DNA from: Lachnospiraceae bacterium
GTDB taxonomy: Bacteria; Bacillota; Clostridia; Lachnospirales; Lachnospiraceae
Assembly: GCA_017399885.1 (NCBI GenBank)
Contig: JAFQAU010000041.1
Span: 1-33,183, forward strand
Reading direction: 5' to 3'
Length of the DNA: 33,183 bases
Position numbers and translations under genes: made by a program. A model generated the notes under the pieces. The model did not search any database. It saw only the letters and a list, made by a program, of their open reading frames with translations, and had not been told where the DNA came from. Below are positions 24,324 to 31,792 of this stretch, piece after piece (positions within the stretch are counted from its first letter, which is position 1; the number at the start of each line of letters is the position of its first letter).

Positions 24324-25376
24324 TTATCTTTCTTGTGCAAGCTTAAGTAAGGTTTCTACCAATTCTGGTTTATCAATTCCTTGCTCATTCCATAGCATTG
24401 GGTACATACTAATTGCTGTAAATCCAGGGAGTGTATTAATTTCATTAAAGATAACTTCATTTGTATCTTTTTCCACAAAGAAATCCACTCTGGATAATCC
24501 AAAACCATCTACTGCTTTGAATATGGAAACTGCAGCTTTTTGAATCTTTTCCTTCACACCTTCTGGTAATTCCGGGGAAATAACTGTCTTAGAATCCGGA
24601 TTATTATACTTGGCCTCATAATCATAAAATTCTGCCGCTGCTACAATCTCTCCTACTCCAGATGCTTTTACCTGTGTACCTCCTAATACGGCACACTCTA
24701 CTTCACGACCTACTATGGTTTCTTCTACCAAAATTTTTCTATCGTGTTCTGCAGCAAGTGCGAGAGACTTCTTTAATTCCTGCGCATTGGAAGCTTTTGA
24801 AACACCTTGTGAAGAGCCTGCGTTTGATGGTTTTACAAACACTGGATAGGAAAGCTTTTCTTCCACTCTCTCAATTACAAGCTCTATATTATTTAACTGT
24901 TCTTTTAATACAGGTACATATCCCGCCTGACGTATATGTAAGGTATCTACCACAATTTTTGTATATAACTTATCCATAGAAATTGCGGAAGCCAATACTC
25001 CACATCCTACATAAGGAATTCTAGCTAATTCCAATAATCCCTGCACGGTTCCATCTTCCCCATACAATCCATGTAATGCAGGAAATACTACATCTATCTT
25101 TTCTTGGGTAACATTGTCCCCATCCATATATATTATTGATTTTTGCGATGCATCTGGAGAAATAATTGCTGTAACCTTGCTATCTCTCCATGCACCGGAT
25201 ATAATATCTTCTTTTCTATTTACCTTCAACCATTTACCTTCTTTGGTAATTCCCACCATACAAATGTTGTATTTGTTAAGATTTATATTTGCAATGATTG
25301 TTGTTGCCGAAATACAAGAAACCTCATGTTCTGAAGACTGTCCACCAAATAATACTACTACCGTTTTTTTATTCAT
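24324..25376 (-). CDS. ddl: D-alanine--D-alanine ligase
   Basis: Joins two D-Ala with ATP for the peptidoglycan stem. The N-terminal GGQSSEHEVSCISA, the ATP-grasp core (FVKPSNAGSSQGVSKA, ILVEETIVGREVECAVLGG) and the C-terminal VIFNEINTLPGFT are complete. The segment EFYDYEAKYNN carries the tyrosine characteristic of D-Ala-D-Ala ligases (VanA/VanB D-Ala-D-Lac ligases have a histidine here). There is thus no direct sign of a vancomycin-resistance type ligase. 350 residues. The ATG has AAAGGAG. It heads the operon with murI, DUF1934 and plsC. Confidence 0.96.
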   Translation of the reverse strand: MNKKTVVVLFGGQSSEHEVSCISATTIIANINLNKYNICMVGITKEGKWLKVNRKEDIISGAWRDSKVTAIISPDASQKSIIYMDGDNVTQEKIDVVFPALHGLYGEDGTVQGLLELARIPYVGCGVLASAISMDKLYTKIVVDTLHIRQAGYVPVLKEQLNNIELVIERVEEKLSYPVFVKPSNAGSSQGVSKASNAQELKKSLALAAEHDRKILVEETIVGREVECAVLGGTQVKASGVGEIVAAAEFYDYEAKYNNPDSKTVISPELPEGVKEKIQKAAVSIFKAVDGFGLSRVDFFVEKDTNEVIFNEINTLPGFTAISMYPMLWNEQGIDKPELVETLLKLAQER

Positions 25377-25474
25377 TGTTTCATTCTCCTTTCTATTTTG
25401 AATTATCTATACCTGCGTCTAAGCTTCTAGACCCACGCACTTTTTCTTTTATATATTGAACTAACAGGGCATCT

Positions 25475-25489
25475 GCCTAAACTATTACG
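25475..25489 (-). repeat. Degenerate dispersed motif (CGTAATAGTTTAGGC)
   Basis: A weaker match to YGTAACAGTTYAGC, in the gap between spoIIR and ddl, on the strand of both genes. Confidence 0.35.
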
Positions 25490-25535
25490 CTTTTTTACAT
25501 AGTCTTTTCCATTTTACTATCTTTTGAAAAAATAA

Positions 25536-26153
25536 TCAATCCCATAAATCGTTCCATATATCCTTTATTTTCCAATCATATTTCACAGTTGTATCTTCTG
25601 TTAAACTTTTATACGCTGGTGTTCCTAAGTTATCTTCTAAGGTTTCTTTTGCTTCTTCTGGTACCACTGTATAGCTTTCATCAATAATACAAAGGCTTGG
25701 AAACATAACACACCACCAATTCTTTCCTTTTGCCTGCCCAATCTCTACCTGTAAAGTTTCATATTCTCCTGCCGGAAACACAAATTCTCCATATGCCTTT
25801 ATAGGAAATTCTTTATTTCCAAGATATGCAACTGCATCATAATGATAGCCTGCAGCTTTAATAGTTTTCTTTGCAATGCTTCTTATCTCTTCTATATTGT
25901 CATTTATTATTTTTTCTGCTTCCCTTTTATTATTGGCTCCTGCCAGAGCCTGTTGCATATACGCTACAACTTCTTTTTTTACTTGAAGCTTTAATTTTTG
26001 ATCTTTGGCACTATCACTATTTGCTAACACATGAAATCGTATAATCTCATTGGCAATTTCCTCTTGGTAGTTTTGTGTTTCTTTCAAAAGAAAAACAAGT
26101 AATAAAACAATTATCCAACCCATCCAACTATATGTAATTTTTTTCTTTTTCAT
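25536..26153 (-). CDS. spoIIR: Stage II sporulation protein R
   Basis: SpoIIR is the forespore-made signal that triggers processing of pro-sigma-E by SpoIIGA in the mother cell. The N-terminal membrane segment or signal (WMGWIIVLLLVFLL, about 10-23) is followed by the family core: NEIIRFHVLANSDSAKDQKLKLQVKKEV (about 37-64), VEIGQAKGKNWWCVMFPSLC, and the terminal YDWKIKDIWNDLWD. 205 residues is normal. It lies alone between ddl and the divergent ispE. It suggests a spore-forming ancestry, though one gene does not prove the strain sporulates. Confidence 0.95.
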   Translation of the reverse strand: MKKKKITYSWMGWIIVLLLVFLLKETQNYQEEIANEIIRFHVLANSDSAKDQKLKLQVKKEVVAYMQQALAGANNKREAEKIINDNIEEIRSIAKKTIKAAGYHYDAVAYLGNKEFPIKAYGEFVFPAGEYETLQVEIGQAKGKNWWCVMFPSLCIIDESYTVVPEEAKETLEDNLGTPAYKSLTEDTTVKYDWKIKDIWNDLWD

Positions 26154-26329
26154 ATCTATAATCCCTTTCTTTTTTATGGCAATGTAATCCTTCAGGCAAA
26201 TAACAAAACCATTTTTATTACATCTGCCGTTTTCCTATTTTATTCTTTCCATATTTTTCCGTTTTAAACACATAATTTTTGTACATTTTCTATCCTGCCT
26301 AACTGGTATTGAAATTTTTATAGCTTACT

Positions 26330-26372
26330 CCACAGTTTAGCTGTTTCCACAGGGATAGATAAACCGTTACAG
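26330..26372. repeat. Pair of facing dispersed motifs before ispE
   Basis: CCACAGTTTAGC (26330-26341, plus) and CTGTAACGGTTTATC (26358-26372, minus) are two degenerate copies of YGTAACAGTTYAGC in opposite orientations, directly upstream of the ispE promoter. AGTTTA and TAAACC allow partial pairing between the two. Confidence 0.4.
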
Positions 26373-26377
26373 AATTT

Positions 26378-26416
26378 TTGACACTTTAAAGTTTTTTATG
26401 TTATAATTGTATACAG
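26378..26416 (+). promoter_or_regulatory. Sigma-A promoter of ispE-gntR with overlapping operator-like palindrome
   Basis: TTGACA (26378-26383), 18-nt spacer and TATAAT (26402-26407) form a near-consensus promoter. TTGTATACAG (26407-26416) overlaps the -10 box and start point and is nearly a perfect TTGTATACAA palindrome, the type bound by many FadR-subfamily GntR regulators. A gntR gene is second in this transcript, so autoregulation is likely but untested. Confidence 0.7.
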
Positions 26417-26448
26417 AATACAAAACAACTCTTACAAAAGGAGATTCT

Positions 26449-27339
26449 ATGAATAAAATAATTTTAAAAGCATATGGTAAATTAAATTTAGCATTAGATA
26501 CAATCGGAAAACGTGCAGATGGATACCACCTGGTACGTATGATTATGCAAACCGTTAATTTATACGACGTTATCACCATTCAAGAGGACGATACAACTGA
26601 AAATATTACTTTAACTACCAATCGCCCTGATTTACCAACAGACCAAAATAATTTAATATACAAAGCAGCAGACCTATTAAAGAAGGAATTTCACATAACA
26701 AAAGGAATTCGCATTCATTTAGAAAAGAACATACCTGTAGCTGCAGGAATGGCTGGGGGTAGCACCGATTGTGCTACTACACTTGTAGGAATCAATTCCC
26801 TATTTTCTTTGGGCCTAACCTTAGAGGAATTGAGAGCACGTGGGGTTACATTAGGTGCCGATGTTCCTTACTGTTTAATGGGAGGAACTGCTTTATCAGA
26901 GGGAATTGGAGAAATTTTAACTCCACTTCCAGATATTCCTTCCTGCCCCGTTCTTTTAGTAAAACCAAATATTGATATTTCTACGAAATGGGTATATACC
27001 ACTTTGAAGTGGCAGGATTTAACTACACATCCGGATATTCATAAAATGATTCAGGCATTAGAAGCTAAGGACTTACACACAATTGCCAACACCATGGAAA
27101 ATGTACTGGAAACTGTTACTATTCCAGCAAATCCTATTATTCAGACTATTAAAGATACCATGCTATCCCTTGGTGCAATAAATTCTATGATGAGCGGAAG
27201 TGGTCCTACTGTATTCGGACTTTTTGAATCAAAAGAGGCTGCTTCCATTGCTTACTACCAATGCAAGCAGAATTATCCTAATTTTCAAGTTGAATTGACA
27301 GAATTTGTAGGGCAAAAACAGGTACAAAATCAAATCTAG
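26449..27339 (+). CDS. ispE: 4-diphosphocytidyl-2-C-methyl-D-erythritol kinase
   Basis: ATP-dependent GHMP kinase of the MEP route to isoprenoids. Motifs: KAYGKLNLALDTIGKRADGYH at the N-terminus, the phosphate loop PVAAGMAGGSTDCA (about 96-109), GADVPYCLMGG (about 136-146) and MSGSGPTVFG. I chose the ATG at 26449, with AAAAGGAG before it; the ORF has an in-frame start 42 bp upstream without a ribosome binding site. 296 residues. It shares its promoter with a GntR gene 16 bp downstream. Confidence 0.96.
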   Translation: MNKIILKAYGKLNLALDTIGKRADGYHLVRMIMQTVNLYDVITIQEDDTTENITLTTNRPDLPTDQNNLIYKAADLLKKEFHITKGIRIHLEKNIPVAAGMAGGSTDCATTLVGINSLFSLGLTLEELRARGVTLGADVPYCLMGGTALSEGIGEILTPLPDIPSCPVLLVKPNIDISTKWVYTTLKWQDLTTHPDIHKMIQALEAKDLHTIANTMENVLETVTIPANPIIQTIKDTMLSLGAINSMMSGSGPTVFGLFESKEAASIAYYQCKQNYPNFQVELTEFVGQKQVQNQI

Positions 27340-27355
27340 GAAGGGCGGGTTTTTA

Positions 27356-28051
27356 ATGAAGAAAAAGAAAAATGAAATCGCTTGGGAACATTTGACTTTA
27401 TCTATGGATGATTATCTCCCTTTACGGGATATTGTATTTAACACCTTACGCCAAGGAATTTTACGTGGTATTCTTCCTCCGGGTCAAAGACTTATGGAAA
27501 TTCAGTTGGCTGAACATTTAGGTGTTAGCAGAACACCTGTAAGAGAAGCTATCCGTAAATTAGAGTTAGAAGGCCTTGTAATTACCCTTCCTCGCAAGGG
27601 TGCAGAGGTTGCTGAAATTACACAAAAGGATTTGCAGGATGTATTAGCTGTACGTTGTGCATTGGAGGCTTTGGCTGTAGAGCTAGCCTGCGAAGCCATT
27701 ACAATGGAAGAATTACAAGCATTAAAATCTCTTTTAAATAATTTCCAAGAGCTCATGTTTACCAATAATATTACTGAATTGGCAGAATGTGATGTAAAGT
27801 TTCATGATATTATTTTTGCAGCTACACATAATAACCGACTGATTCAATTATTAAACAATCTGCGAGAGCAAATGTATCGCTATCGCTTAGAATATTTAAA
27901 AGATAAAGATGCACATCCTACACTTCTTAGAGAACACCAGGAAATTATTACCCATTTGGAAAATCGGGATATTGAAAAGGCTAGGGAAACTATTACCAAT
28001 CACATTAATAAACAATATGAAGACGTTATAAAAAACCTAAGACACAACTAA
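27356..28051 (+). CDS. GntR family transcriptional regulator, FCD domain (FadR subfamily)
   Basis: 231 residues. The winged helix-turn-helix occupies about 20-86 (LRQGILRGILPPGQRLMEIQ, then LAEHLGVSRTPVREAIRKLE, LEGLVITLPRKGAEVAE). The FCD effector domain occupies about 90-215 (DVLAVRCALEALAVELA, FHDIIF, then REHQEIITHLENRDIEKARE), which often binds a metal and a small carboxylate. It starts 16 bp after ispE, with AGGAAGGGCGG as its ribosome binding site, so it is cotranscribed with it. An operator-like palindrome overlaps the common promoter. The ligand is unknown. Confidence 0.93.
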   Translation: MKKKKNEIAWEHLTLSMDDYLPLRDIVFNTLRQGILRGILPPGQRLMEIQLAEHLGVSRTPVREAIRKLELEGLVITLPRKGAEVAEITQKDLQDVLAVRCALEALAVELACEAITMEELQALKSLLNNFQELMFTNNITELAECDVKFHDIIFAATHNNRLIQLLNNLREQMYRYRLEYLKDKDAHPTLLREHQEIITHLENRDIEKARETITNHINKQYEDVIKNLRHN

Positions 28052-28066
28052 AGTACAATGGAAAGC

Positions 28067-28111
28067 AAAAGAACCTTTGGCACACACAAGCTGTATGCCA
28101 AAGGTTCTTTT
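28067..28111. terminator. Bidirectional terminator between gntR and lysA
   Basis: AAAAGAACCTTTGGCA (28067-28082) pairs perfectly with TGCCAAAGGTTCTTTT (28096-28111), loop of 13 nt, T runs on both sides. It abuts the lysA stop at 28112. Confidence 0.94.
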
Positions 28112-29374
28112 CTATTCTATTCCTTTTAAAATATCGCAAAAATCAAATGTTGCAAAATAATCTTTCGGTGTCTCTGCACGACGAATCATCTGAACAGAAC
28201 CATCTTCTTTTAATAACAGCTCCGCTGATTTCAGTTTTCCATTGTAGTTATATCCCATTGCAAATCCATGGGCACCGGTATCATGAATGACCAAATAGTC
28301 TCCCATATCGATCTTTGGAAGCATACGGTCCACAGCAAATTTATCATTATTTTCACACAAGGATCCTGTTACATCATACTTACAATCACAAGGCGCTTCT
28401 TCCTTTCCTAAGACTGTAATATGATGATAAGCCCCATACATAGCAGGACGCATTAGATTAACCGCACAAGCATCCACACCAATATACTCCTTATAAATAT
28501 GTTTTTCATGAATTGCTTTTGTTACCAAATGTCCATAAGGAGCCAACATAAATCTTCCTAATTCTGTAAAGATAGAAACATCTCCCATACCAGCTGGTAC
28601 AAGTACCTCCTCAAAGGCCTTTCTAACACCTTCTCCAATTGCCATAATATCGTTTGGCTCTTTATCTGGTGTATAAGGAATTCCTACCCCACCTGAAAGA
28701 TTAATGTATTTAATATCTGCACCTGTCTTTTCCTTTAATTCTACTGCCAATTCAAATAGTATTTTTGCCAAGGTTGGATAGTACTCGTTACTTACAGTGT
28801 TACTAGCAAGGAAAGAATGAATACCGAACTTCTTCGCTCCAAGCTTTTGCAATCTGGTAAATGCATCAACCATCTGATCTTTTGTTAAACCATACTTGGC
28901 ATCTCCAGGATTGTCCATAATATCCGTTCCCAAAGTAAATGTTCCACCAGGATTGTAACGACAGAAAATAATTTCCGGAATTCCTGCTGTTTTTTCTAAG
29001 AAATCAATATGTGTATAGTCGTCTAAATTAATATAAGCATTTACTTCTCTTGCTTTCTTATATTCCTCTTTCGGTGTCACATTTGAAGAAAACATGATAT
29101 CTCCTTCTCCAAATCCTAACGCCTCTGACATCATTAATTCTGTCATAGAAGAACAATCTGTTCCACAACCCTCTTCTTGCAATATTTTAAGCAAAAATGG
29201 ATTTGGTGTTGCCTTTACTGCAAAAAACTCTTTAAATCCCTTGTTCCACGAAAATGCTTCTTTTAATTTTCGTGCATTTTCACGAATTCCTTTTTCATCA
29301 TAAATATGAAATGGTGTTGGATATGTTTTTACAATTTCTTCTATCTGTTCTTTTGTTACAAATGCTTTCTTCAT
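28112..29374 (-). CDS. lysA: Diaminopimelate decarboxylase
   Basis: PLP enzyme of the alanine-racemase-like fold that decarboxylates meso-DAP to L-lysine. The PLP lysine lies in FFAVKATPNPF (K54). GTDCSSMTEL, the glycine-rich YINLSGGVGIPY, ELGRFMLAPYG, the active-site cysteine in GSLCENND and DTGAHGFAMGYNYN are all present. I chose the ATG at 29374 (420 residues), preceded by AGAGGAAGAG; an upstream in-frame ATG at 29425 gives an unlikely N-terminus (MYSLSFIVKCW). It is slightly divergent from the standard GAYG motif (GAHG here). It has a long leader with its own promoter. Confidence 0.92.
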   Translation of the reverse strand: MKKAFVTKEQIEEIVKTYPTPFHIYDEKGIRENARKLKEAFSWNKGFKEFFAVKATPNPFLLKILQEEGCGTDCSSMTELMMSEALGFGEGDIMFSSNVTPKEEYKKAREVNAYINLDDYTHIDFLEKTAGIPEIIFCRYNPGGTFTLGTDIMDNPGDAKYGLTKDQMVDAFTRLQKLGAKKFGIHSFLASNTVSNEYYPTLAKILFELAVELKEKTGADIKYINLSGGVGIPYTPDKEPNDIMAIGEGVRKAFEEVLVPAGMGDVSIFTELGRFMLAPYGHLVTKAIHEKHIYKEYIGVDACAVNLMRPAMYGAYHHITVLGKEEAPCDCKYDVTGSLCENNDKFAVDRMLPKIDMGDYLVIHDTGAHGFAMGYNYNGKLKSAELLLKEDGSVQMIRRAETPKDYFATFDFCDILKGIE

Positions 29375-29761
29375 GTTCTCTTCCTCTTTTCTCCAACATT
29401 TTACTATGAAACTTAGGGAGTACAAGCCCTGTTTTTGGGCACAGTAGTCCTTTAGTTGAACAGTATGTCTCTACGCGCTCTTTGCGAAGAGACGTCACCT
29501 GATAGTAAATACGCTAGTTTCATTTATGATGGTGCAACAGGTTGCTTGCGTGTTTACTATCTATCAGATTAACTTGAAACAGTTTCGCTCAATTTGCCGG
29601 GCAATTCACACATATGTCTTGTAACCGTTCTTAAGTGACAAATATGTGATAACCCTATACTTAATAAATTGATAGGAACCAATTTTTTCTCAATGGATTC
29701 TTATGACAAAATACGTATCAATTCAACCGTGTGGCTAAACTGTTAGCCAAGTATCCACCTG
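29375..29761 (-). ncRNA. Long structured leader of lysA (candidate regulatory RNA)
   Basis: About 390 nt lie between the promoter and the lysA start, with no ORF of note. On the minus strand several stems can form. TGGCTAA/TTAGCCA lies near 29730-29750. TTGATA/TATCAA encloses 29672-29722. CTGATAG...TAAA-ACGC pairs with GCGT-TTTACTATCAG (about 29499-29567) around two small hairpins. GTCTCT/AGAGAC is at 29466-29493 and GCCC/GGGC near 29427-29440. I find no T-box (AGGGTGG) or lysine-riboswitch consensus. It may be a new leader class or a separate small RNA. Confidence 0.45.
29732..29747 (-). repeat. Dispersed-motif variant forming a hairpin
   Basis: GGCTAACAGTTTAGCC carries the TAACAGTTTAGC core of the dispersed motif and is itself self-complementary (GGCTAA/TTAGCC). 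It lies at the start of the lysA leader. Confidence 0.45.
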
Positions 29762-29767
29762 TCTGAT

Positions 29768-29796
29768 ATTATAGCAAATGAAAAAAATCTTGTAAA
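29768..29796 (-). promoter_or_regulatory. Sigma-A promoter of lysA leader
   Basis: Minus strand: TTTACA (29791-29796), 17-nt spacer, TATAAT (29768-29773). The strong match implies a transcript start near 29761, giving a leader of about 390 nt before lysA. Confidence 0.78.
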
Positions 29797-29821
29797 GAAA
29801 AATGACTACCTGATTAAGATG

Positions 29822-30592
29822 TCAGAAATTTTTTCGATTAAAGAGTAGTACCGCTCCCCCTATATTTAACACTGCCCAAACCATACAAACCACTATGGCC
29901 CAGTAATAACCATCAATATTTCCTATTCCACCAAGCAACTCTCCTGCATTCATAAGTTGTGTTGGCAAATATTCTTTTATTTTGGTAAGCATTCCAATAA
30001 AATAGCATATGCCAAAAACAGCGGCAGTCCCAAGAAGTACACCTGCACTTGAGGATGCCAGAACGGATACAAATAAAACAAGGGAAAGAAGCCAAACACC
30101 TAGTATATAAATACAAAAGGCAGCGAACCCAATATTTTTTGCTATGCCATTATCCCAAAAATAAGCATTATAACCGTATGTAACCCCATAATGTAACCAA
30201 TATACCAACGTCCATAAAAGAAGTAAGGTTGATGTTTTAGATAGGATTATCTTCCATCTACTTAGTCCTTTTGTTACCATATTGATTAACGTTTTCTTCT
30301 GATATTCTACTGTTAAAATTCCACTAAACATAAGCAAAAAAACAATAAGAGGCATCGTAATATTTTTATAATACTGTGTCCATGAAGTCATAGCATCTAC
30401 TGTTATCTCCGTTACAACGATACCACTATCAGCAAGGGACTCCGACGCAATCTCCATCATCCATGGAGTCAATTTTGCCATAGCCGGATTCATAATGCCA
30501 AATAAAGTAAATATAATGACTACCATAAAAAGTTTCCCTGAACGAATTTGTTCCAGCCATTCTTTTTGAATAAACGCTACCAGCTGTTTCAT
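29822..30592 (-). CDS. ABC transporter permease, ABC-2 type (YxlG-like)
   Basis: 256 residues with about six hydrophobic segments: MVVIIFTLFGIMNPAMA near the N-terminus, then ITMPLIVFLLMFSGIL, TSTLLLLWTLVYWLHYGV, IGFAAFCIYILGVWLLSLVLFV, AGVLLGTAAVFGICYFIGML and a final WAIVVCMVWAVLNIGGAVLLF. EKTLINMVTKGLSRWKIILSK is the cytoplasmic loop that contacts the ATPase. The ATG at 30592 overlaps the ATPase stop (ATGA), so translation is coupled. It pairs with the ATPase gene upstream; the substrate is unknown. Confidence 0.92.
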   Translation of the reverse strand: MKQLVAFIQKEWLEQIRSGKLFMVVIIFTLFGIMNPAMAKLTPWMMEIASESLADSGIVVTEITVDAMTSWTQYYKNITMPLIVFLLMFSGILTVEYQKKTLINMVTKGLSRWKIILSKTSTLLLLWTLVYWLHYGVTYGYNAYFWDNGIAKNIGFAAFCIYILGVWLLSLVLFVSVLASSSAGVLLGTAAVFGICYFIGMLTKIKEYLPTQLMNAGELLGGIGNIDGYYWAIVVCMVWAVLNIGGAVLLFNRKNF

Positions 30593-31500
30593 CTTCCTAC
30601 CACCTCCATAAACAAATCTTCTAAGCTTGCTTCTAATCTCTCTATTTTCTGTGGACATATATTTCGTTCCCACATATATTGCATCATACAAAGCATTTCC
30701 TTTTCTGTTTTTGCTTCATATCGTACTCCCATGGAAGAAAATTCCTCCCCATCTTCATATTGTGCCAAAAATTCTTGCATATCATTACGATTTTGAAATT
30801 CTATCTCTAGATCATTGCTTACATGCTTACTTTTAATTTCTTCCAAATTTCCTTGCAATACAAGCTCTCCTCCATGTAAAAATGCAATTTGATCACATAT
30901 TCGCTCCACATCCGATAAAATATGAGTAGAAAATAAAATGGTAGTCTCTTTCTTTGCCTGCACTAAAATATCCAAAAGCTCTTTTCGTCCCAAGGGATCA
31001 AGGGCTGACGTTGGCTCATCACAGATTAGAAGCTTTGGACGATTCATCAACGCCTGTGCCACCCCAAGTCGTTGCTTCATTCCTCGTGAAAAGCCTCGAA
31101 TCCTTCTTTTCTCTCCTAAAAGCCCTACTTTTTCTAATAATTCCTTTGCTCGTTCTGCAGCCACATTTTTTGACATTCCTGTTATTTTTCCACATAGTAT
31201 CAAATATTCAAAAGGTGTCATATATTCATAAAATTCCGGTACATCCGGTAAATATCCAATATATTGATTGGTTACATTCTGCCCAAAAGAAACCTTTTCT
31301 CCTGCAACATAAATCTCCCCCTGATCTTTTTTCAACAATCCCAGTATCATTTTCATGGTTGTTGTTTTACCAGCGCCGTTTTGTCCAATAAATCCAAATA
31401 TGCTTCCCTGTGGTACAGAAAAAGAAATTTCATTTAATATTCTTTTGGCCCCAAAGGATTTTGATACCTTATCTAATGTTAAAATATCCATTTTATGCAT
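30589..31500 (-). CDS. ABC transporter ATP-binding protein (YxlF-like)
   Basis: 303 residues. Walker A is GQNGAGKT (39-46), the signature is FSRGM (137-141), Walker B is LLICDEP (157-163) and the H-loop is STHIL (H193). The C-terminal domain after about 215 is typical of ABC-2 type drug and peptide export ATPases. The start is ATG 31500 or 31491; both are compatible with the upstream AGGAAGAGAGG. It overlaps the end of the PLDc_N gene by 8 bp and the permease by 4 bp. The three-gene set resembles yxlE-yxlF-yxlG of Bacillus subtilis. Confidence 0.96.
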   Translation of the reverse strand: MHKMDILTLDKVSKSFGAKRILNEISFSVPQGSIFGFIGQNGAGKTTTMKMILGLLKKDQGEIYVAGEKVSFGQNVTNQYIGYLPDVPEFYEYMTPFEYLILCGKITGMSKNVAAERAKELLEKVGLLGEKRRIRGFSRGMKQRLGVAQALMNRPKLLICDEPTSALDPLGRKELLDILVQAKKETTILFSTHILSDVERICDQIAFLHGGELVLQGNLEEIKSKHVSNDLEIEFQNRNDMQEFLAQYEDGEEFSSMGVRYEAKTEKEMLCMMQYMWERNICPQKIERLEASLEDLFMEVVGR

Positions 31501-31696
31501 CCTCTCTTCCTAAAACAAAATACAAAATTGGTCCCACAAGATTCATTCCTATAATCGTGACTACCAACCAAATTTTTCTATTGCCCATTTTATAGTGTTC
31601 ATGAGTTAAGATATGCCTAATCGTGTACACAAGCACCCCCATTTCCAATATAAATATAGGAACTAAAAATGGTAATATCTCCATAATTTTATCCAT
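31493..31696 (-). CDS. PLDc_N domain small membrane protein (YxlE-like)
   Basis: 67 residues from ATG 31696 (MDKIMEILPFL), with AGAGAGG 9 nt upstream; an alternative ATG at 31702 is also in frame. It has two membrane segments (FLVPIFILEMGVLVYTI and IWLVVTIIGMNLVGPILYFVLG) and the ending GPILYFVLGRE that is characteristic of PLDc_N proteins, which look like the N-terminus of cardiolipin synthase without a catalytic domain. In Bacillus YxlE is encoded with the YxlFG ABC transporter; its role is not settled. Confidence 0.88.
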   Translation of the reverse strand: MDKIMEILPFLVPIFILEMGVLVYTIRHILTHEHYKMGNRKIWLVVTIIGMNLVGPILYFVLGREDA

Positions 31697-31792
31697 AATC
31701 ATCAACCTCTCTTTTTTTATATTAAACATAAATTTAACGATTCCGGCCATGCTGTGTTTTTTCTGTAACAGCTCGACTGGGTAGCGAAGCTT

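Noticed and set aside
24324..25376. D-Ala-D-Ser or D-Ala-D-Lac ligase forming a vancomycin-resistance cluster with the peptidase at 21025
   Set aside because: The ligase carries EFYDYEAKY with the tyrosine typical of D-Ala-D-Ala ligases. No serine racemase, VanRS pair or D-lactate dehydrogenase is nearby.
29375..29761. Lysine riboswitch or T-box upstream of lysA
   Set aside because: Neither the AGGGTGGNACC T-box stretch nor the lysine riboswitch core sequences are visible on the minus strand, so I leave the leader unclassified.
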